In this document: positions 18,780 to 27,860 of the stretch, piece after piece
Layout: every line of letters starts with the position of its first letter
How positions within the stretch are numbered: position 1 is the stretch's first letter
Assembly: GCF_039955095.1 (NCBI RefSeq)
Contig: NZ_CP154878.1
Span: 2,170,001 to 2,234,000 of the forward strand
Source of the DNA: Limosilactobacillus sp. WILCCON 0051
GTDB lineage: Bacteria; Bacillota; Bacilli; Lactobacillales; Lactobacillaceae
Length of the DNA: 64,000 nt
Direction: 5' to 3'
Program-made: the position numbers and the translations under genes
Notes under the pieces: generated by a model
What the model was told of the DNA's origin: nothing
The model's input: the letters and a program-made list of their open reading frames with translations, nothing else
Database searches by the model: none

Positions 18780-19217
18780 TTAATGCGAAGACCGCTGACG
18801 ACACTGAGCACATAATCCATACAGCTCAAAGTTATGTCCCGTAATCTCGGCGCCGGGCAGCTGCTGAGTCAAAAAGTCCCAGTCAATCGTTGGCAGCTGA
18901 ATCTCCTGCACCCGACCGCAGCGCTGGCAGATAAAATGGTGGTGATGCGATTCGTCACAGCGATACTTAACCACCATGCCGCCAGACTGCGAACTCAATT
19001 CAACCAGGCCGATCTCTTGAAACTCTTCCAGATTGCGATAGACCGTGTTATGGCTGGCCCCAGGAAATGCCTGGCGCATATGCCTGTCAACCTCAGTAAC
19101 ACTGACATAGCGATCCGGATTGGCAACCAACCAATCAATCAGCGTTTTTCGCTGCTTAGTGACGCGCAGATGATTTTTCTGCAAGACTGCCATGGCTTGT
19201 GCTTTAGGATCCGTCAT
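18780..19217 (-). CDS. Fur-family metal-responsive repressor
   Basis: 145 residues. N-terminal winged helix (about 10-80) contains RVTKQRKTLIDWL and SHNTVYRNLEEFQEIGLV. The dimer domain has the HHHHFICQRCGRV metal region and two CxxC pairs (CQRC and CAQC) that build the structural zinc site. Length and the SHHHH run fit Fur, Zur or PerR; the sequence alone does not decide which. The PerR-type aspartate/histidine pair could not be assigned with confidence. AAGGACGGATG precedes the ATG. Confidence 0.9.
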   Translation of the reverse strand: MTDPKAQAMAVLQKNHLRVTKQRKTLIDWLVANPDRYVSVTEVDRHMRQAFPGASHNTVYRNLEEFQEIGLVELSSQSGGMVVKYRCDESHHHHFICQRCGRVQEIQLPTIDWDFLTQQLPGAEITGHNFELYGLCAQCRQRSSH

Positions 19218-19263
19218 TTTTTCATCCGTCCTTTTTGAAATTATGATTTTAGCACATTTATTC

Positions 19264-19827
19264 TCAAATGTATCGGCTAAGCAACTGATCCAGTTTTTGC
19301 TTTGTCATTGACCAGTCATCGTTAACAAGCTCAATTGCCTGACCTTTTAATTCTTGTGGCAGCGACAGATCACGCTGATATTCGCAGCTGTTGATCCGCG
19401 ACTCAATTGCGGCTGGATGATCGCCTCTAATATGCAGACGCTCAAAAAGCTGCTGCGGATGACTGACCGTCAAAAAAATTACGACGGCTTGATCGCCCAG
19501 CTTAGCTCGGTACGTCAGCGCTCCTTTGGTATCCAAAACGATCACGTCAAATTGATGATGCCGCCAGCCGTTTTTCAGACCCTCAATTGAAGAGCCATAC
19601 AGATGATGATCATATTCAACCTGTTCTAACAAATGCCGCTTTTGCATTGAGGAGCGCGTTTCAAAATAATAGTCGACGCCATCTTTTTCATTGGCCCGCG
19701 GCAAGCGTGTCGTATGCGTAATTACCTTGGCCATGTCGTATTTTTTCCTTAGATAGTCGGCCACCGTCGTTTTACCGGTTCCCGCCGCGCCAGTAATTAC
19801 AAAAACCTTATGCTGCTGATCCATCAT
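19264..19827 (-). CDS. guanylate kinase-like P-loop protein
   Basis: 187 residues. Walker A is GAAGTGKTT at about 12-20. The guanylate kinase pattern continues with VITHTTRLPRANEKDGVDYYF, where the Ser/Thr-Arg and Arg-x-x-Glu GMP-binding elements are recognisable, and a VIVLDTKGA strand. It is probably a paralogue and not the essential Gmk, because the lid and C-terminal part diverge. Its ATGATG start overlaps the stop of the upstream Nudix gene by 4 bases, so the two are translationally coupled. Confidence 0.82.
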   Translation of the reverse strand: MMDQQHKVFVITGAAGTGKTTVADYLRKKYDMAKVITHTTRLPRANEKDGVDYYFETRSSMQKRHLLEQVEYDHHLYGSSIEGLKNGWRHHQFDVIVLDTKGALTYRAKLGDQAVVIFLTVSHPQQLFERLHIRGDHPAAIESRINSCEYQRDLSLPQELKGQAIELVNDDWSMTKQKLDQLLSRYI

Positions 19828-20240
19828 GCCTGCGTTAAATGAGCATTAACCTGATCCAGCAATTCTTTCAGGTTGTCATAGGTTAAGCGTTGGCGAGCAT
19901 CTTGATAGTTGAACCAGCCAGCATTCTTGATTTCTTCAGCCTGCAGATGCAGATCCTCATCCTTAGGCAGTTCAGCCGTGTAAAGCGTCATCTGCTTCCG
20001 GTTGCCATTGGGCAGATCATATTCAGTATAGACAGAAAAGCTGGTATCAATTGGCAGGACCAGACTGGTTTCTTCTTTAATTTCACGCTGCGCCGTTTCT
20101 AAAAGGGATTCATCGCCCTCAACGTGACCTTTGGGAAAGCCCCAAAAGTTACCTTCGTTTGTGCTTTGCAGCAGCAGGTATTCAATTTCTTGATTGTTAT
20201 TTCGATAAACTACGGCACCTGCAGTCTTTTCAATCGCCAT
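19824..20240 (-). CDS. Nudix hydrolase (Ap4A/MutT-like)
   Basis: 138 residues. The Nudix box GHVEGDESLLETAQREIKEE is complete in its metal-binding part, but the following conserved glycine is a serine (EETSL). The short domain and the FPKGHVE sequence resemble bacterial diadenosine-tetraphosphate hydrolases. It is coupled to the guanylate kinase-like gene by a 4-base overlap, which suggests a joint role in nucleotide clean-up. ATG 20240 is 9 bases after GGAGG; TTG at 20246 would be too close. Confidence 0.88.
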   Translation of the reverse strand: MAIEKTAGAVVYRNNNQEIEYLLLQSTNEGNFWGFPKGHVEGDESLLETAQREIKEETSLVLPIDTSFSVYTEYDLPNGNRKQMTLYTAELPKDEDLHLQAEEIKNAGWFNYQDARQRLTYDNLKELLDQVNAHLTQA

Positions 20241-20438
20241 TTTCAAGCTCCTCCTTAATGTTTTTCTAATTGACTTTTAATGATTATGACATTATGATTA
20301 TTACTGTCATTATGGCTTATTTTGTTCGGTAAATCCAATGAATATTTCGCAATTATTGCTCATTATCTTTGCCTATGATAAGCTATCACTTAAATTTATT
20401 AAGCTATTGGATATTATAACAAAGGTGGTTAAGGTCGG

Positions 20439-21830
20439 ATGAGTTTAAATCTTTTTCGTAAAGAAAGCCTCTCACGCTACCTCAAAGCCGATAACAAATT
20501 CGTCAAGTCGCTGTCGGCTGGCGATTTGATGGCCATGGGGATCGGTGCGGTCATTGGGACGGGGATCTTTATTTTACCTGGGACCGTAGCAGCCAATGAT
20601 GCAGGGCCTGGCGTCTCACTGTCGTTTCTGGCGGCAGCGGTTGTCTGTGCTTTAGCGGGGATGTGCTACGCTGAATTTTCTTCTGCCATGCCGGTTGCCG
20701 GTAGCGCCTATTCTTACGGTAACGTGGTTTACGGCGAATTTATCGGTTGGATCATGGGCTGGGCACTGGTGCTGGAATACATGCTGGCGGTTGCTTCGGT
20801 TTCAACTGGCTGGGCAGCCTACTTCAATTCTCTGCTGGCCAGTTGTGGAATCAACATCCCCAAAGCACTGTCCGGTCCTTTTGATCCTGCACATGGCACC
20901 TACGTCAACATTGTGGCAGTCATCATCGTTTTATTGATTACCTGGATGCTTTCATTTGGGATGACATCATCAGTTCGGGTCAACAACATTGCCATTGCGA
21001 TCAAGATTGCAATCATCGTTGCCTTCATCGTTGTTGGGGCCTTCTTCATCAAGAAAGCCAACTACCAGCCATTCCTTCCATATGGTATGCATGGGGTCTT
21101 CAAGGGAGCAACAACCGTCTTCTTTGCCTTTTTGGGATTTGACTGTATCTCAAGTTCAGCTGCCGAAGTCAAGAATCCGCAAAAGAACATGCCAATTGGA
21201 ATCATCGGTACGCTTTTGGTCGCTGCCGTGCTTTACATGGGCGTTTCAATCGTCTTGACGGGTATGGTTAAGTATACCAAGCTGGACGTTGCCAATCCGG
21301 TTGCCTTTGCACTGCAGGCCGTTCATCAAGACTGGCTGGCTGCCCTGCTTTCAATCGGGGCGCTGATTGGGATGGCAACCATGATGTTTACCATGATCTA
21401 CTCTTCATCCCGTTTGATCTACTCTATCAGTCGTGACGGTCTCTTGCCATCATTTTTGAACAAGCTGGATGCCAAGACCAGCACGCCGAAGATCTCGCTT
21501 TGGATCGTCGCAGCGATTATTGCCGTCATGGGTGGGCTGGTTTCCCTGGATCGGCTGACTGATCTGGTTAACATCGGTACATTGCTGGCATTTACGCTGG
21601 TTTCATTTGGGATCATTCCATTGCGTAAGCGCAAGGACATCGGTAATCAAGGCGGCTTCCGCGTTCCTTGGTTCCCTGTCTTGCCAATCATTTCCGGCTG
21701 TGCCTGCCTGTTCATGATGTCATTCCTTTCCCTTGATACTTGGATTGGAGCCGGCATCTGGTTCTTGATTGGTCTGGCACTTTACTTTGGCTACGGCTAT
21801 CGCCACAGCAAGCTGGCCACTGAAGAATAA
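20439..21830 (+). CDS. APC-superfamily amino acid permease
   Basis: 463 residues with 12 predicted membrane helices. The substrate-binding glycine motif of helix 1 is clear: MGIGAVIGTGIFILPG at about 32-47. AGSAYSY in helix 3 and FFAFLGFDCISSSAAEVKNP in helix 6 fit the cationic amino acid transporter (YfnA/CAT-like) branch. AAAGGTGG is upstream. It transports amino acids by proton symport or exchange; the substrate is not clear. Monocistronic, closed by a strong terminator. Confidence 0.93.
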   Translation: MSLNLFRKESLSRYLKADNKFVKSLSAGDLMAMGIGAVIGTGIFILPGTVAANDAGPGVSLSFLAAAVVCALAGMCYAEFSSAMPVAGSAYSYGNVVYGEFIGWIMGWALVLEYMLAVASVSTGWAAYFNSLLASCGINIPKALSGPFDPAHGTYVNIVAVIIVLLITWMLSFGMTSSVRVNNIAIAIKIAIIVAFIVVGAFFIKKANYQPFLPYGMHGVFKGATTVFFAFLGFDCISSSAAEVKNPQKNMPIGIIGTLLVAAVLYMGVSIVLTGMVKYTKLDVANPVAFALQAVHQDWLAALLSIGALIGMATMMFTMIYSSSRLIYSISRDGLLPSFLNKLDAKTSTPKISLWIVAAIIAVMGGLVSLDRLTDLVNIGTLLAFTLVSFGIIPLRKRKDIGNQGGFRVPWFPVLPIISGCACLFMMSFLSLDTWIGAGIWFLIGLALYFGYGYRHSKLATEE

Positions 21831-21840
21831 ACATCAATCA

Positions 21841-21874
21841 AAAAAGCTGATCGAAATTTTTCGGTCAGCTTTTT
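21841..21874. terminator. bidirectional terminator between the permease and potD
   Basis: AAAAAGCTGATCGAA (21841-21855) pairs with TTCGGTCAGCTTTTT (21860-21874) over 15 positions with one wobble; T runs on both strands. Confidence 0.92.
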
Positions 21875-21876
21875 AG

Positions 21877-22950
21877 TTACTTTTTAAACATCTTAAATTC
21901 CAAGAACAAGTCATTATAGGTGCCAATGTCTTTCAATGGCAAGTCATGATAAACCTGTAGATGCTTCATTGTTTGTTTTGGCGGATAGAAAGCCTGGTTG
22001 CTGGTAACGCTCTTTGGCAGATACTTTTTGGCAGCCTTATTCGGCGTTGCATAGCCGATATATTCAGCGTTTTGCGCGGCATTCTTGGGATCCAGCATGA
22101 AATTCAAGAATGCATAGGCTGCTTTTTTGTTTTTAGCCGTTTTGGGAATCACCATGTTGTCAAACCAGATGTTGCTGCCTTCACTGGGCACAATGTAATG
22201 CAGATGTGAATTGGCATCAATCATCTCACTGGCTTCTCCAGAATAGGTAATGCCAACCGCCGCTTCGTTTTGTTCCATGTACATCTTCATTTCATCGGCA
22301 ATCACGGCCTTGATGTTGGGCGTCAGCTGATCAAGCTTATCAGCGGCTTCCCGCAATTCCTTGGCGTTGGTCGTGTTGACGGAATGATGCTGAGTAATCA
22401 GTGCCACTGCCATCGCATCACGGGCACTGTCAATCATCATGATATTGTTTTTGAGCTTGGGTGACCAAAGCTGACGCCAATGCAAGACATCTTTACGGCT
22501 CACCTTTTGATCATTATAGACAATCCCCAGCGTCCCCCAGAAATATGGAATTGAGTAGCGATTATGACGGTCGAATGAAAGGTTTAAAAACTGCGGATCG
22601 ATATATTTAAGATTCGGCAGCTTGCGATGATCGATTGGCTCTAACAGATGCTCTTTTTTCATCCGTTGAATGGTATATTCACTTGGAACGGCAATATCAT
22701 AATGCGTACCGCCCTGGCGAATCTTGGTCAGCATCGCCTCATTGCTGTCAAAAGTCTCATAATCGACATGATAGCCAGTCTCATGCTCAAACTTGGTAAT
22801 CAGCTGTGGATCAATATAGTCGCCCCAGTTATAGATCGTCAAGGTTTTGTTGCCGCCATCGTTTGCTTTTGGGTTCAGCAGCTTATTGCACCCAAACAGC
22901 GCACCGCACAGCAGCAGGATGCCAATGGCAAAGCTAAGCAGTTTTTTCAT
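21877..22950 (-). CDS. potD: spermidine/putrescine-binding lipoprotein PotD
   Basis: 357 residues. A lipoprotein signal ends in LFGC (Cys21). The extracellular solute-binding domain (PBP type 2) has the polyamine-family N-terminus LTIYNWGDYIDP and the conserved YFWGTLGIVYN and GEASEMID regions. It captures polyamines outside the cell and delivers them to PotBC. Last gene of potABCD, with a 4-base overlap with potC. Confidence 0.95.
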   Translation of the reverse strand: MKKLLSFAIGILLLCGALFGCNKLLNPKANDGGNKTLTIYNWGDYIDPQLITKFEHETGYHVDYETFDSNEAMLTKIRQGGTHYDIAVPSEYTIQRMKKEHLLEPIDHRKLPNLKYIDPQFLNLSFDRHNRYSIPYFWGTLGIVYNDQKVSRKDVLHWRQLWSPKLKNNIMMIDSARDAMAVALITQHHSVNTTNAKELREAADKLDQLTPNIKAVIADEMKMYMEQNEAAVGITYSGEASEMIDANSHLHYIVPSEGSNIWFDNMVIPKTAKNKKAAYAFLNFMLDPKNAAQNAEYIGYATPNKAAKKYLPKSVTSNQAFYPPKQTMKHLQVYHDLPLKDIGTYNDLFLEFKMFKK

Positions 22951-23765
22951 TGGACATCACCTTCTTTAACCGTTACGATTTGGTTTTTGCGGCTGCCGCC
23001 ATGCTTGCTGATAAAGTAGTAGCCGATTACCAGCGCCAATGATACCAAGAACATCAAAGTCGAAAGCGCGTTGATCTCTAAGTCAATGCCTTGTCGCGCT
23101 CTTGAATAGATTTCAACTGACAGCGTCGAAAAACCATTGCCAGTTACGAAAAAAGTTACCGCAAAATCATCCAGTGAGTAGGTAAAGGCCATAAAGTATC
23201 CCGACATGATCCCAGGAGCAATCGCCGGCAGCATTACTCGTGTCAATGACTGCCATGGACTGGCACCGAGATCCGCGGCCGCATCCAGCAGAGTGGGCGA
23301 AAGTTCATCGATTTTGGGCAGAACCATCAAAACCACAATCGGAATCGAAAAGGCAATGTGGCTGAGCAAAACGGACCAAAAACCAAGCTTCATGCCAATC
23401 ACCGTAAACAATATCAAGAAACTGGCCCCGATAATAACGTCTGGTGAAACCATCAAAACATTATTAAACGAAAGCAGCGTGTTCCGCATGGCATTCTTGG
23501 TTCGCTTAATGGCCAGCGCCCCCATCGTTCCGATAATCGTTGCCAAAAGCGCTGACAGCAAGGCAACGATCAGCGTATTGATCACAATGGTAATCATTCG
23601 CGTATCTTGAAACAGCGTCTGATAGTGCGTCCATGAAAAGCCCTGATATTTTTCCATTGTTTTGCCAGAACTGAATGAAAAACCAACCAGATAAAGAATC
23701 GGCAAATATAAAACAATAAAAACGATTACTAAATAGATCGCGCCCCAGTTGATTTTATGCTTCAT
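22947..23765 (-). CDS. potC: polyamine ABC transporter permease PotC
   Basis: 272 residues with six membrane helices. The ATPase-contacting EAA loop is visible as DAAADLGASPWQSLTRVMLPAIAPGI at about 160-185. It is the second channel subunit of the polyamine importer. The gene overlaps both neighbours by 4 bases, so the operon is translationally coupled. Confidence 0.95.
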   Translation of the reverse strand: MKHKINWGAIYLVIVFIVLYLPILYLVGFSFSSGKTMEKYQGFSWTHYQTLFQDTRMITIVINTLIVALLSALLATIIGTMGALAIKRTKNAMRNTLLSFNNVLMVSPDVIIGASFLILFTVIGMKLGFWSVLLSHIAFSIPIVVLMVLPKIDELSPTLLDAAADLGASPWQSLTRVMLPAIAPGIMSGYFMAFTYSLDDFAVTFFVTGNGFSTLSVEIYSRARQGIDLEINALSTLMFLVSLALVIGYYFISKHGGSRKNQIVTVKEGDVQ

Positions 23766-24577
23766 TTAGCACGACCTCCCTTTTTCTTTTGCCGATCACC
23801 AGTTGCAAACATTACGATGAACATGGCAATGATCAATACCACACCGATCGTTGAACCCATGCCCCAGTTCTGCGTCGTCAAGAAATGCTCCTCAATTGCC
23901 GTCCCTAGAGTAATTACGCGGTTGCCGCCAATCAGACGCGTAATCATGAACAAGGAAAGCGATGGAATAAAGACCGCCTGCACCCCAGCCTTAACCCCAG
24001 GCATCGTCAATGGCAGCTCAACGTGCATAAACGTCTGCCAAGAGCTGGCGCCCAAGTCACGACTGGCATTGATCAACGAAGAATCGATCTCGGCCAGCGA
24101 GTTAAAGATTGGCAGAATCATAAATGGAATCTCAATGTAGGCCGCGACAAAAATAAAGCTGGCATCAGTAAACAGAATCTGGTGGCTGCCAAGACCGACA
24201 AACCGCAAAAACTGATTGATCGAACCATTTTGACTAAACAGCCCGATAAAAGCATAAGTTTTCAAAAGCAGGTTGATCCAGGTTGGCAAAATGACCAGCA
24301 GCAGCCAAAACTGACGATTCGGCAACCGGTTGATCACATACGCTGCCGGATAGCTGATTAAAAGCGTGATCAGCGTGATCAAAAACGCATACCAGACTGA
24401 ATTGAACGTCATTCTTAAATAAACATTGGAAGTCAGGTAGCTCTGATAGTTGCCAAACGTGAACTGGCCGTTGATGTTAAAAAAGGATTGATAAAGAATC
24501 AAGACCAACGGCGCCACGACAAACAGTACGATCCACAATGCATAGGGAACGACAAACCAGATTTTTTGCTGTTTCAA
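23762..24577 (-). CDS. potB: polyamine ABC transporter permease PotB
   Basis: 271 residues, six membrane helices. The EAA loop [25 protein letters not shown] lies at about 168-192. The N-terminal [18 protein letters not shown] is typical for PotB. It pairs with PotC to form the pore. Overlaps of 4 bases with potA and potC. Confidence 0.95.
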   Translation of the reverse strand: MKQQKIWFVVPYALWIVLFVVAPLVLILYQSFFNINGQFTFGNYQSYLTSNVYLRMTFNSVWYAFLITLITLLISYPAAYVINRLPNRQFWLLLVILPTWINLLLKTYAFIGLFSQNGSINQFLRFVGLGSHQILFTDASFIFVAAYIEIPFMILPIFNSLAEIDSSLINASRDLGASSWQTFMHVELPLTMPGVKAGVQAVFIPSLSLFMITRLIGGNRVITLGTAIEEHFLTTQNWGMGSTIGVVLIIAMFIVMFATGDRQKKKGGRAK

Positions 24578-25680
24578 CGCTCATCCTCCTCATCATCACC
24601 TTCGTAACTGTCCAACCGTGCATCAAAGGCCGCTTCAGTTTCATGATAGCGCATGATGTGGATGTCTTCGGGATCAAACGTGATGCCGACTTTTTCACCC
24701 ACTTTCGTTTTATGAATCGAATTGATCTTCCATTCGTGTCCTTCCTCGTCATGAACCATGATTTGATAGTCGACACCCCGGAACAGCTGCGTATCAACCG
24801 TTGCAACCAGTTTTCCCTGATCAACGGTCGTAATATCCAGATCCTCGGGGCGCAAGACGGCTTCGACCTTTTCATTTGGCTTCATGCCGGCATCAACGCA
24901 TTCGAAATCATGACCATTGATATTGACCAGAAAGTCTTTTTTCATAATCCCAGGGACAATGTTGCTCTCGCCAATAAAATCAGCCACAAAATGATTCAAC
25001 GGCTCATCGTAGATATCAACCGGCGTGCCGCTCTGCTGAATCATCCCATCATTGATAATGAAGATCTGGTCGCTCATTGCCAATGCCTCGCCTTGATCAT
25101 GCGTGACAAAGATAAAAGTAATTCCCAAGCGACGCTGCAAAGCCCGCAGTTCAGCCTGCATCTCCACACGCAGCTTATGGTCAAGGGCAGAGAGCGCCTC
25201 ATCCAAAAGCAGCACTTTAGGACGATTGACGATCGCGCGAGCAATTGCAACCCGCTGCCGCTGACCACCAGACATTTCTGTAATCTCACGCTCGCCATAG
25301 CCATCCAGCTGCACCATATGCAAAGCATCCTGCACCCGCTTGGCAATCTCTTCTTTGGGGATCCGTTTGATTTTTAATCCAAACGCTACGTTTTCAGCAA
25401 CATTCATATGCGGAAAGAGCGCATAGTCTTGGAAGACCGTGTTTACTTGTCGTTGATTGGCTGGAATGTCATTGATTCGCTGGCCATCAAAAATAACGTC
25501 GCCACTGGTAGCATCGTCGAAACCAGCAATAATTCGCAGGATCGTGGTTTTCCCCGATCCAGAAGGGCCTAACAGCGTGTAGAACTTGCCGGCTTCAATC
25601 GTAAAGTTGATGTCGCGCAGCACGAGATTATCATCATACTGCTTACTGACATGCCGAAATTCAATTACTTGATTGGTCAC
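24574..25680 (-). CDS. potA: polyamine ABC transporter ATPase PotA
   Basis: 368 residues. The ATPase domain has Walker [10 protein letters not shown], signature [15 protein letters not shown] and Walker [13 protein letters not shown]. The C-terminal TOBE region (about 270-355) regulates transport. The tail is acidic (GDDEEDE). It energises polyamine import and is first in the operon. Start GTG 25680 lies 8 bases after AAGGAG. Confidence 0.96.
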   Translation of the reverse strand: MTNQVIEFRHVSKQYDDNLVLRDINFTIEAGKFYTLLGPSGSGKTTILRIIAGFDDATSGDVIFDGQRINDIPANQRQVNTVFQDYALFPHMNVAENVAFGLKIKRIPKEEIAKRVQDALHMVQLDGYGEREITEMSGGQRQRVAIARAIVNRPKVLLLDEALSALDHKLRVEMQAELRALQRRLGITFIFVTHDQGEALAMSDQIFIINDGMIQQSGTPVDIYDEPLNHFVADFIGESNIVPGIMKKDFLVNINGHDFECVDAGMKPNEKVEAVLRPEDLDITTVDQGKLVATVDTQLFRGVDYQIMVHDEEGHEWKINSIHKTKVGEKVGITFDPEDIHIMRYHETEAAFDARLDSYEGDDEEDER

Positions 25681-25737
25681 GATGTTCTCCTTTTCGTTTT
25701 TTAATTCCGCGAATTTTTCACGATTACAGCAAATTCA

Positions 25738-25767
25738 ATTATACGCCGAAAGCTACTTATCTGTCGC
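25738..25767 (-). promoter_or_regulatory. potABCD promoter
   Basis: Minus strand -35 GCGACA (25762-25767), 18-base spacer, -10 TATAAT (25738-25743). The -10 is perfect and the -35 matches in four of six positions. Confidence 0.6.
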
Positions 25768-25792
25768 CTTTCAGAGCAAATTAATTCGATTA

Positions 25793-25808
25793 GGTTTCAC
25801 GTGGAACA
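25793..25808. other. parS-like centromere site (ParB binding)
   Basis: The 16 bases GGTTTCACGTGGAACA match the reverse complement of the Firmicutes parS consensus (TGTTNCACGTGAAACA) in 15 of 16 positions; only the first base differs. It lies in noncoding DNA just upstream of the potA promoter. parS sites cluster near the replication origin, so this window is probably in the origin-proximal part of the chromosome. Confidence 0.75.
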
Positions 25809-26070
25809 TATTGGTTTGGCAAATCATCCGCTGACCAATTATTTTAGTATTTATCTTTCAGGTTTCAATGCTTTATCGGCCATGAGTCAGTAAGCTTTCA
25901 GCTTATATCAAGGAACGCTGGCGTGTGCTTTTTAATGAGCGATTGCGTTTAGAAATTAAATTAAAAATTTTCATGATTTTTATAACTTTTCATCTGGGAT
26001 GAGTTATCCTATAAAAGCTGATCATAAATGAATAATTTTTCGGTATAAATTTTATTTTAGGGAGAGCAAA

Positions 26071-26679
26071 ATGAAAAAGTCAATCACCATAACAGCCGTC
26101 TTAATGTCATGCTTCCTGCTGACCGCGTGCGGCAGTCAATCGTCATCCAGTAAAGAATCAAGCAGTACGGCAGCCCAAAGCAGCACTGCCAAGTCATCAT
26201 CCAAAAAGTCCAGTCAGTCTGACATCCAGATCCAAAAAGCGAGTAGCAGCTCAGACAGTTCCGCCACGACTTCCAGTACTGCCAAAACAGCCAAAGTAGA
26301 TGATAAAACGACCGGTGTCATGCTGGCACTCTTGGTTGAGCCTGACTGGTTTAAAGAATATATTGGCAATGATTTCTTCTGCTACAGTCCAGCCGGCGAG
26401 AATCCAATCAGTGACGCGGTTGCCGACTATAGTTATCTTACCGCGAACGGTGACCCAACCAGTTTTCTTTACTACAAGGTTGATGGAGATACCGTTACCT
26501 ACAAGATGTGGGAAGTCAGTGATTCAAAAAGCGTAGCGGACGGCCATTTTGAAACCAAGACCGTTTCCCTCTCAAATCTGGAAAAAGACTACTATGTCAC
26601 CCAGAGTCAAAAAAATGAGGTCAACAGCTATGTCAGCCAGTTGAGAAGCGAATCCGACTACTTGAATCAGAATCAATAG
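26071..26679 (+). CDS. lipoprotein of unknown function with Ser-rich linker
   Basis: 202 residues. A lipoprotein signal ends in LTAC (Cys20), followed by a Ser/Lys-rich linker to about residue 70, then a compact domain of about 130 residues (TTGVMLALLVEPDWFKEYI and a YYKVDGDTVTYKMWEV strand pattern). I do not recognise the domain. A GGGAGAG site precedes the ATG. It is monocistronic with its own terminator. Confidence 0.78.
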   Translation: MKKSITITAVLMSCFLLTACGSQSSSSKESSSTAAQSSTAKSSSKKSSQSDIQIQKASSSSDSSATTSSTAKTAKVDDKTTGVMLALLVEPDWFKEYIGNDFFCYSPAGENPISDAVADYSYLTANGDPTSFLYYKVDGDTVTYKMWEVSDSKSVADGHFETKTVSLSNLEKDYYVTQSQKNEVNSYVSQLRSESDYLNQNQ

Positions 26680-26688
26680 TCTTCAGTC

Positions 26689-26717
26689 AGCGCGTCAGCT
26701 TACATGGCGCGCTTTTT
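26689..26717 (+). terminator. lipoprotein gene terminator
   Basis: AGCGCG (26689-26694) and CGCGCT (26708-26713) followed by TTTT. Confidence 0.72.
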
Positions 26718-26726
26718 GAGTACGCA

Positions 26727-26759
26727 AAAAGCCGTGACCCAGTGAGAATCGCGACTTTT
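26727..26759 (-). terminator. terminator of the acetoin reductase gene
   Basis: On the minus strand AAAAGTCGCGA pairs imperfectly with TCACGGCTTTT, followed by a T, about 30 bases after the stop codon. One mismatch and wobbles make it weaker. Confidence 0.55.
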
Positions 26760-26791
26760 GCTCTAGACATTCTAGTTTGAAATAACAGGGA

Positions 26792-27586
26792 TTAGATGAA
26801 TTGAATCCCACCATCGATTTGAACGGCTTGACCAGTCATGTAGTCGGACTTGGTTGATGCCAGCCAGGATACATAGTTGGCCACGTCAGCAGGCGTTTCT
26901 ACTCGGCCCAGCGTGATAGAGCCAGAGTACTTCTTAAGGTAGTCGCCCTTGTTGCCGCCCCATGCTTCAACCATCTTTTCATCGATGTAGTCCCACATGT
27001 CAGTGCCAACGATGCCTGGGCAGTAGGCGTTGACCGTAATGTACTCACGACCCAGTTCCTTGGCAGCCGCCTGTGTCAAGCCACGAATGGCAAACTTGGA
27101 TGCAGAGTAGGCACCCAGCATGTCAAAGGCAATGTGACCAGCGATACTGGAGGCATTGATAATCTTGCGGATCTTGTCGCCATCGTCCTGCTTGCGGAAT
27201 TGAGCAGCAGCGGCCTGCATCCCGAACAGTACTGAGTAAACATTGACGTGGAAGATCTCATCCATGTCAGCTTCGGTTTCATCCTTGAGCAGCTTGATCT
27301 GGGCAATCCCTGCATTGTTTACGTACGTGTCCAAGCGGCCGAAGTTGTCAACGGCAGCCTTAACAAAGCGTTCGTGGCTTTCCTTTTTAGATGCATCGCC
27401 GGCTACGGATACGACCTTGCCTTCGTATCCTTGAGCGTTCAATTCTTCAACAGCTTTCTTGCCGGCTTCTTCATTGCGGTTGGCAATTACGACATAGTAG
27501 CCGTCTTTAAGCAGTTGGTCCGTAATACCGCGGCCAATCCCACGATCCCCACCAGTAACGACAGCAACGCGCTTTTCTTCAGTCAT
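26792..27586 (-). CDS. butA: short-chain dehydrogenase, diacetyl/acetoin reductase type
   Basis: 264 residues. The NAD-binding glycine motif TGGDRGIGRG sits at about 13-22, NNAG at about 92, and the catalytic Ser/Tyr/Lys lie in NASSIAG and YSASK. The sequence INASSIAGHIAFDMLGAYSA closely follows (S)-acetoin-forming diacetyl reductases, which regenerate NAD in citrate and pyruvate metabolism. Start ATG 27586 is 7 bases after GGAGG. No citrate or alsSD genes are nearby, so its use is unproven. Confidence 0.85.
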   Translation of the reverse strand: MTEEKRVAVVTGGDRGIGRGITDQLLKDGYYVVIANRNEEAGKKAVEELNAQGYEGKVVSVAGDASKKESHERFVKAAVDNFGRLDTYVNNAGIAQIKLLKDETEADMDEIFHVNVYSVLFGMQAAAAQFRKQDDGDKIRKIINASSIAGHIAFDMLGAYSASKFAIRGLTQAAAKELGREYITVNAYCPGIVGTDMWDYIDEKMVEAWGGNKGDYLKKYSGSITLGRVETPADVANYVSWLASTKSDYMTGQAVQIDGGIQFI

Positions 27587-27860
27587 ATCATTACCTCCAA
27601 TATACAAACCAAATATGTAACAAGTTCATCTTATCACCAAAGAAAGCGCTTGACTGATTAATTTGTATATAAAGTCACAAGCAATTACCTTTGTAGATGC
27701 CATGCATTTTCTTGATTTTTCAACTTGCAAAACAACAAATGAGACGTTCACAGATATTATTAATGAACATTTGCACATAATTCTGCCAACTTCTCCCAAT
27801 GAAATAAGATATAATTTGGTTGAATTCAAAAGTTTATAAGCAAATGCGGAGGTTCTGCCA

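Noticed and set aside
23170..23190. GAGTAGGTAA in potC resembling a 40-base repeat arm
   Set aside because: Single arm in coding sequence, no partner arm.
24538..25377. 279-codon plus-strand frame opposite potA
   Set aside because: Shadow of potA; no domain.
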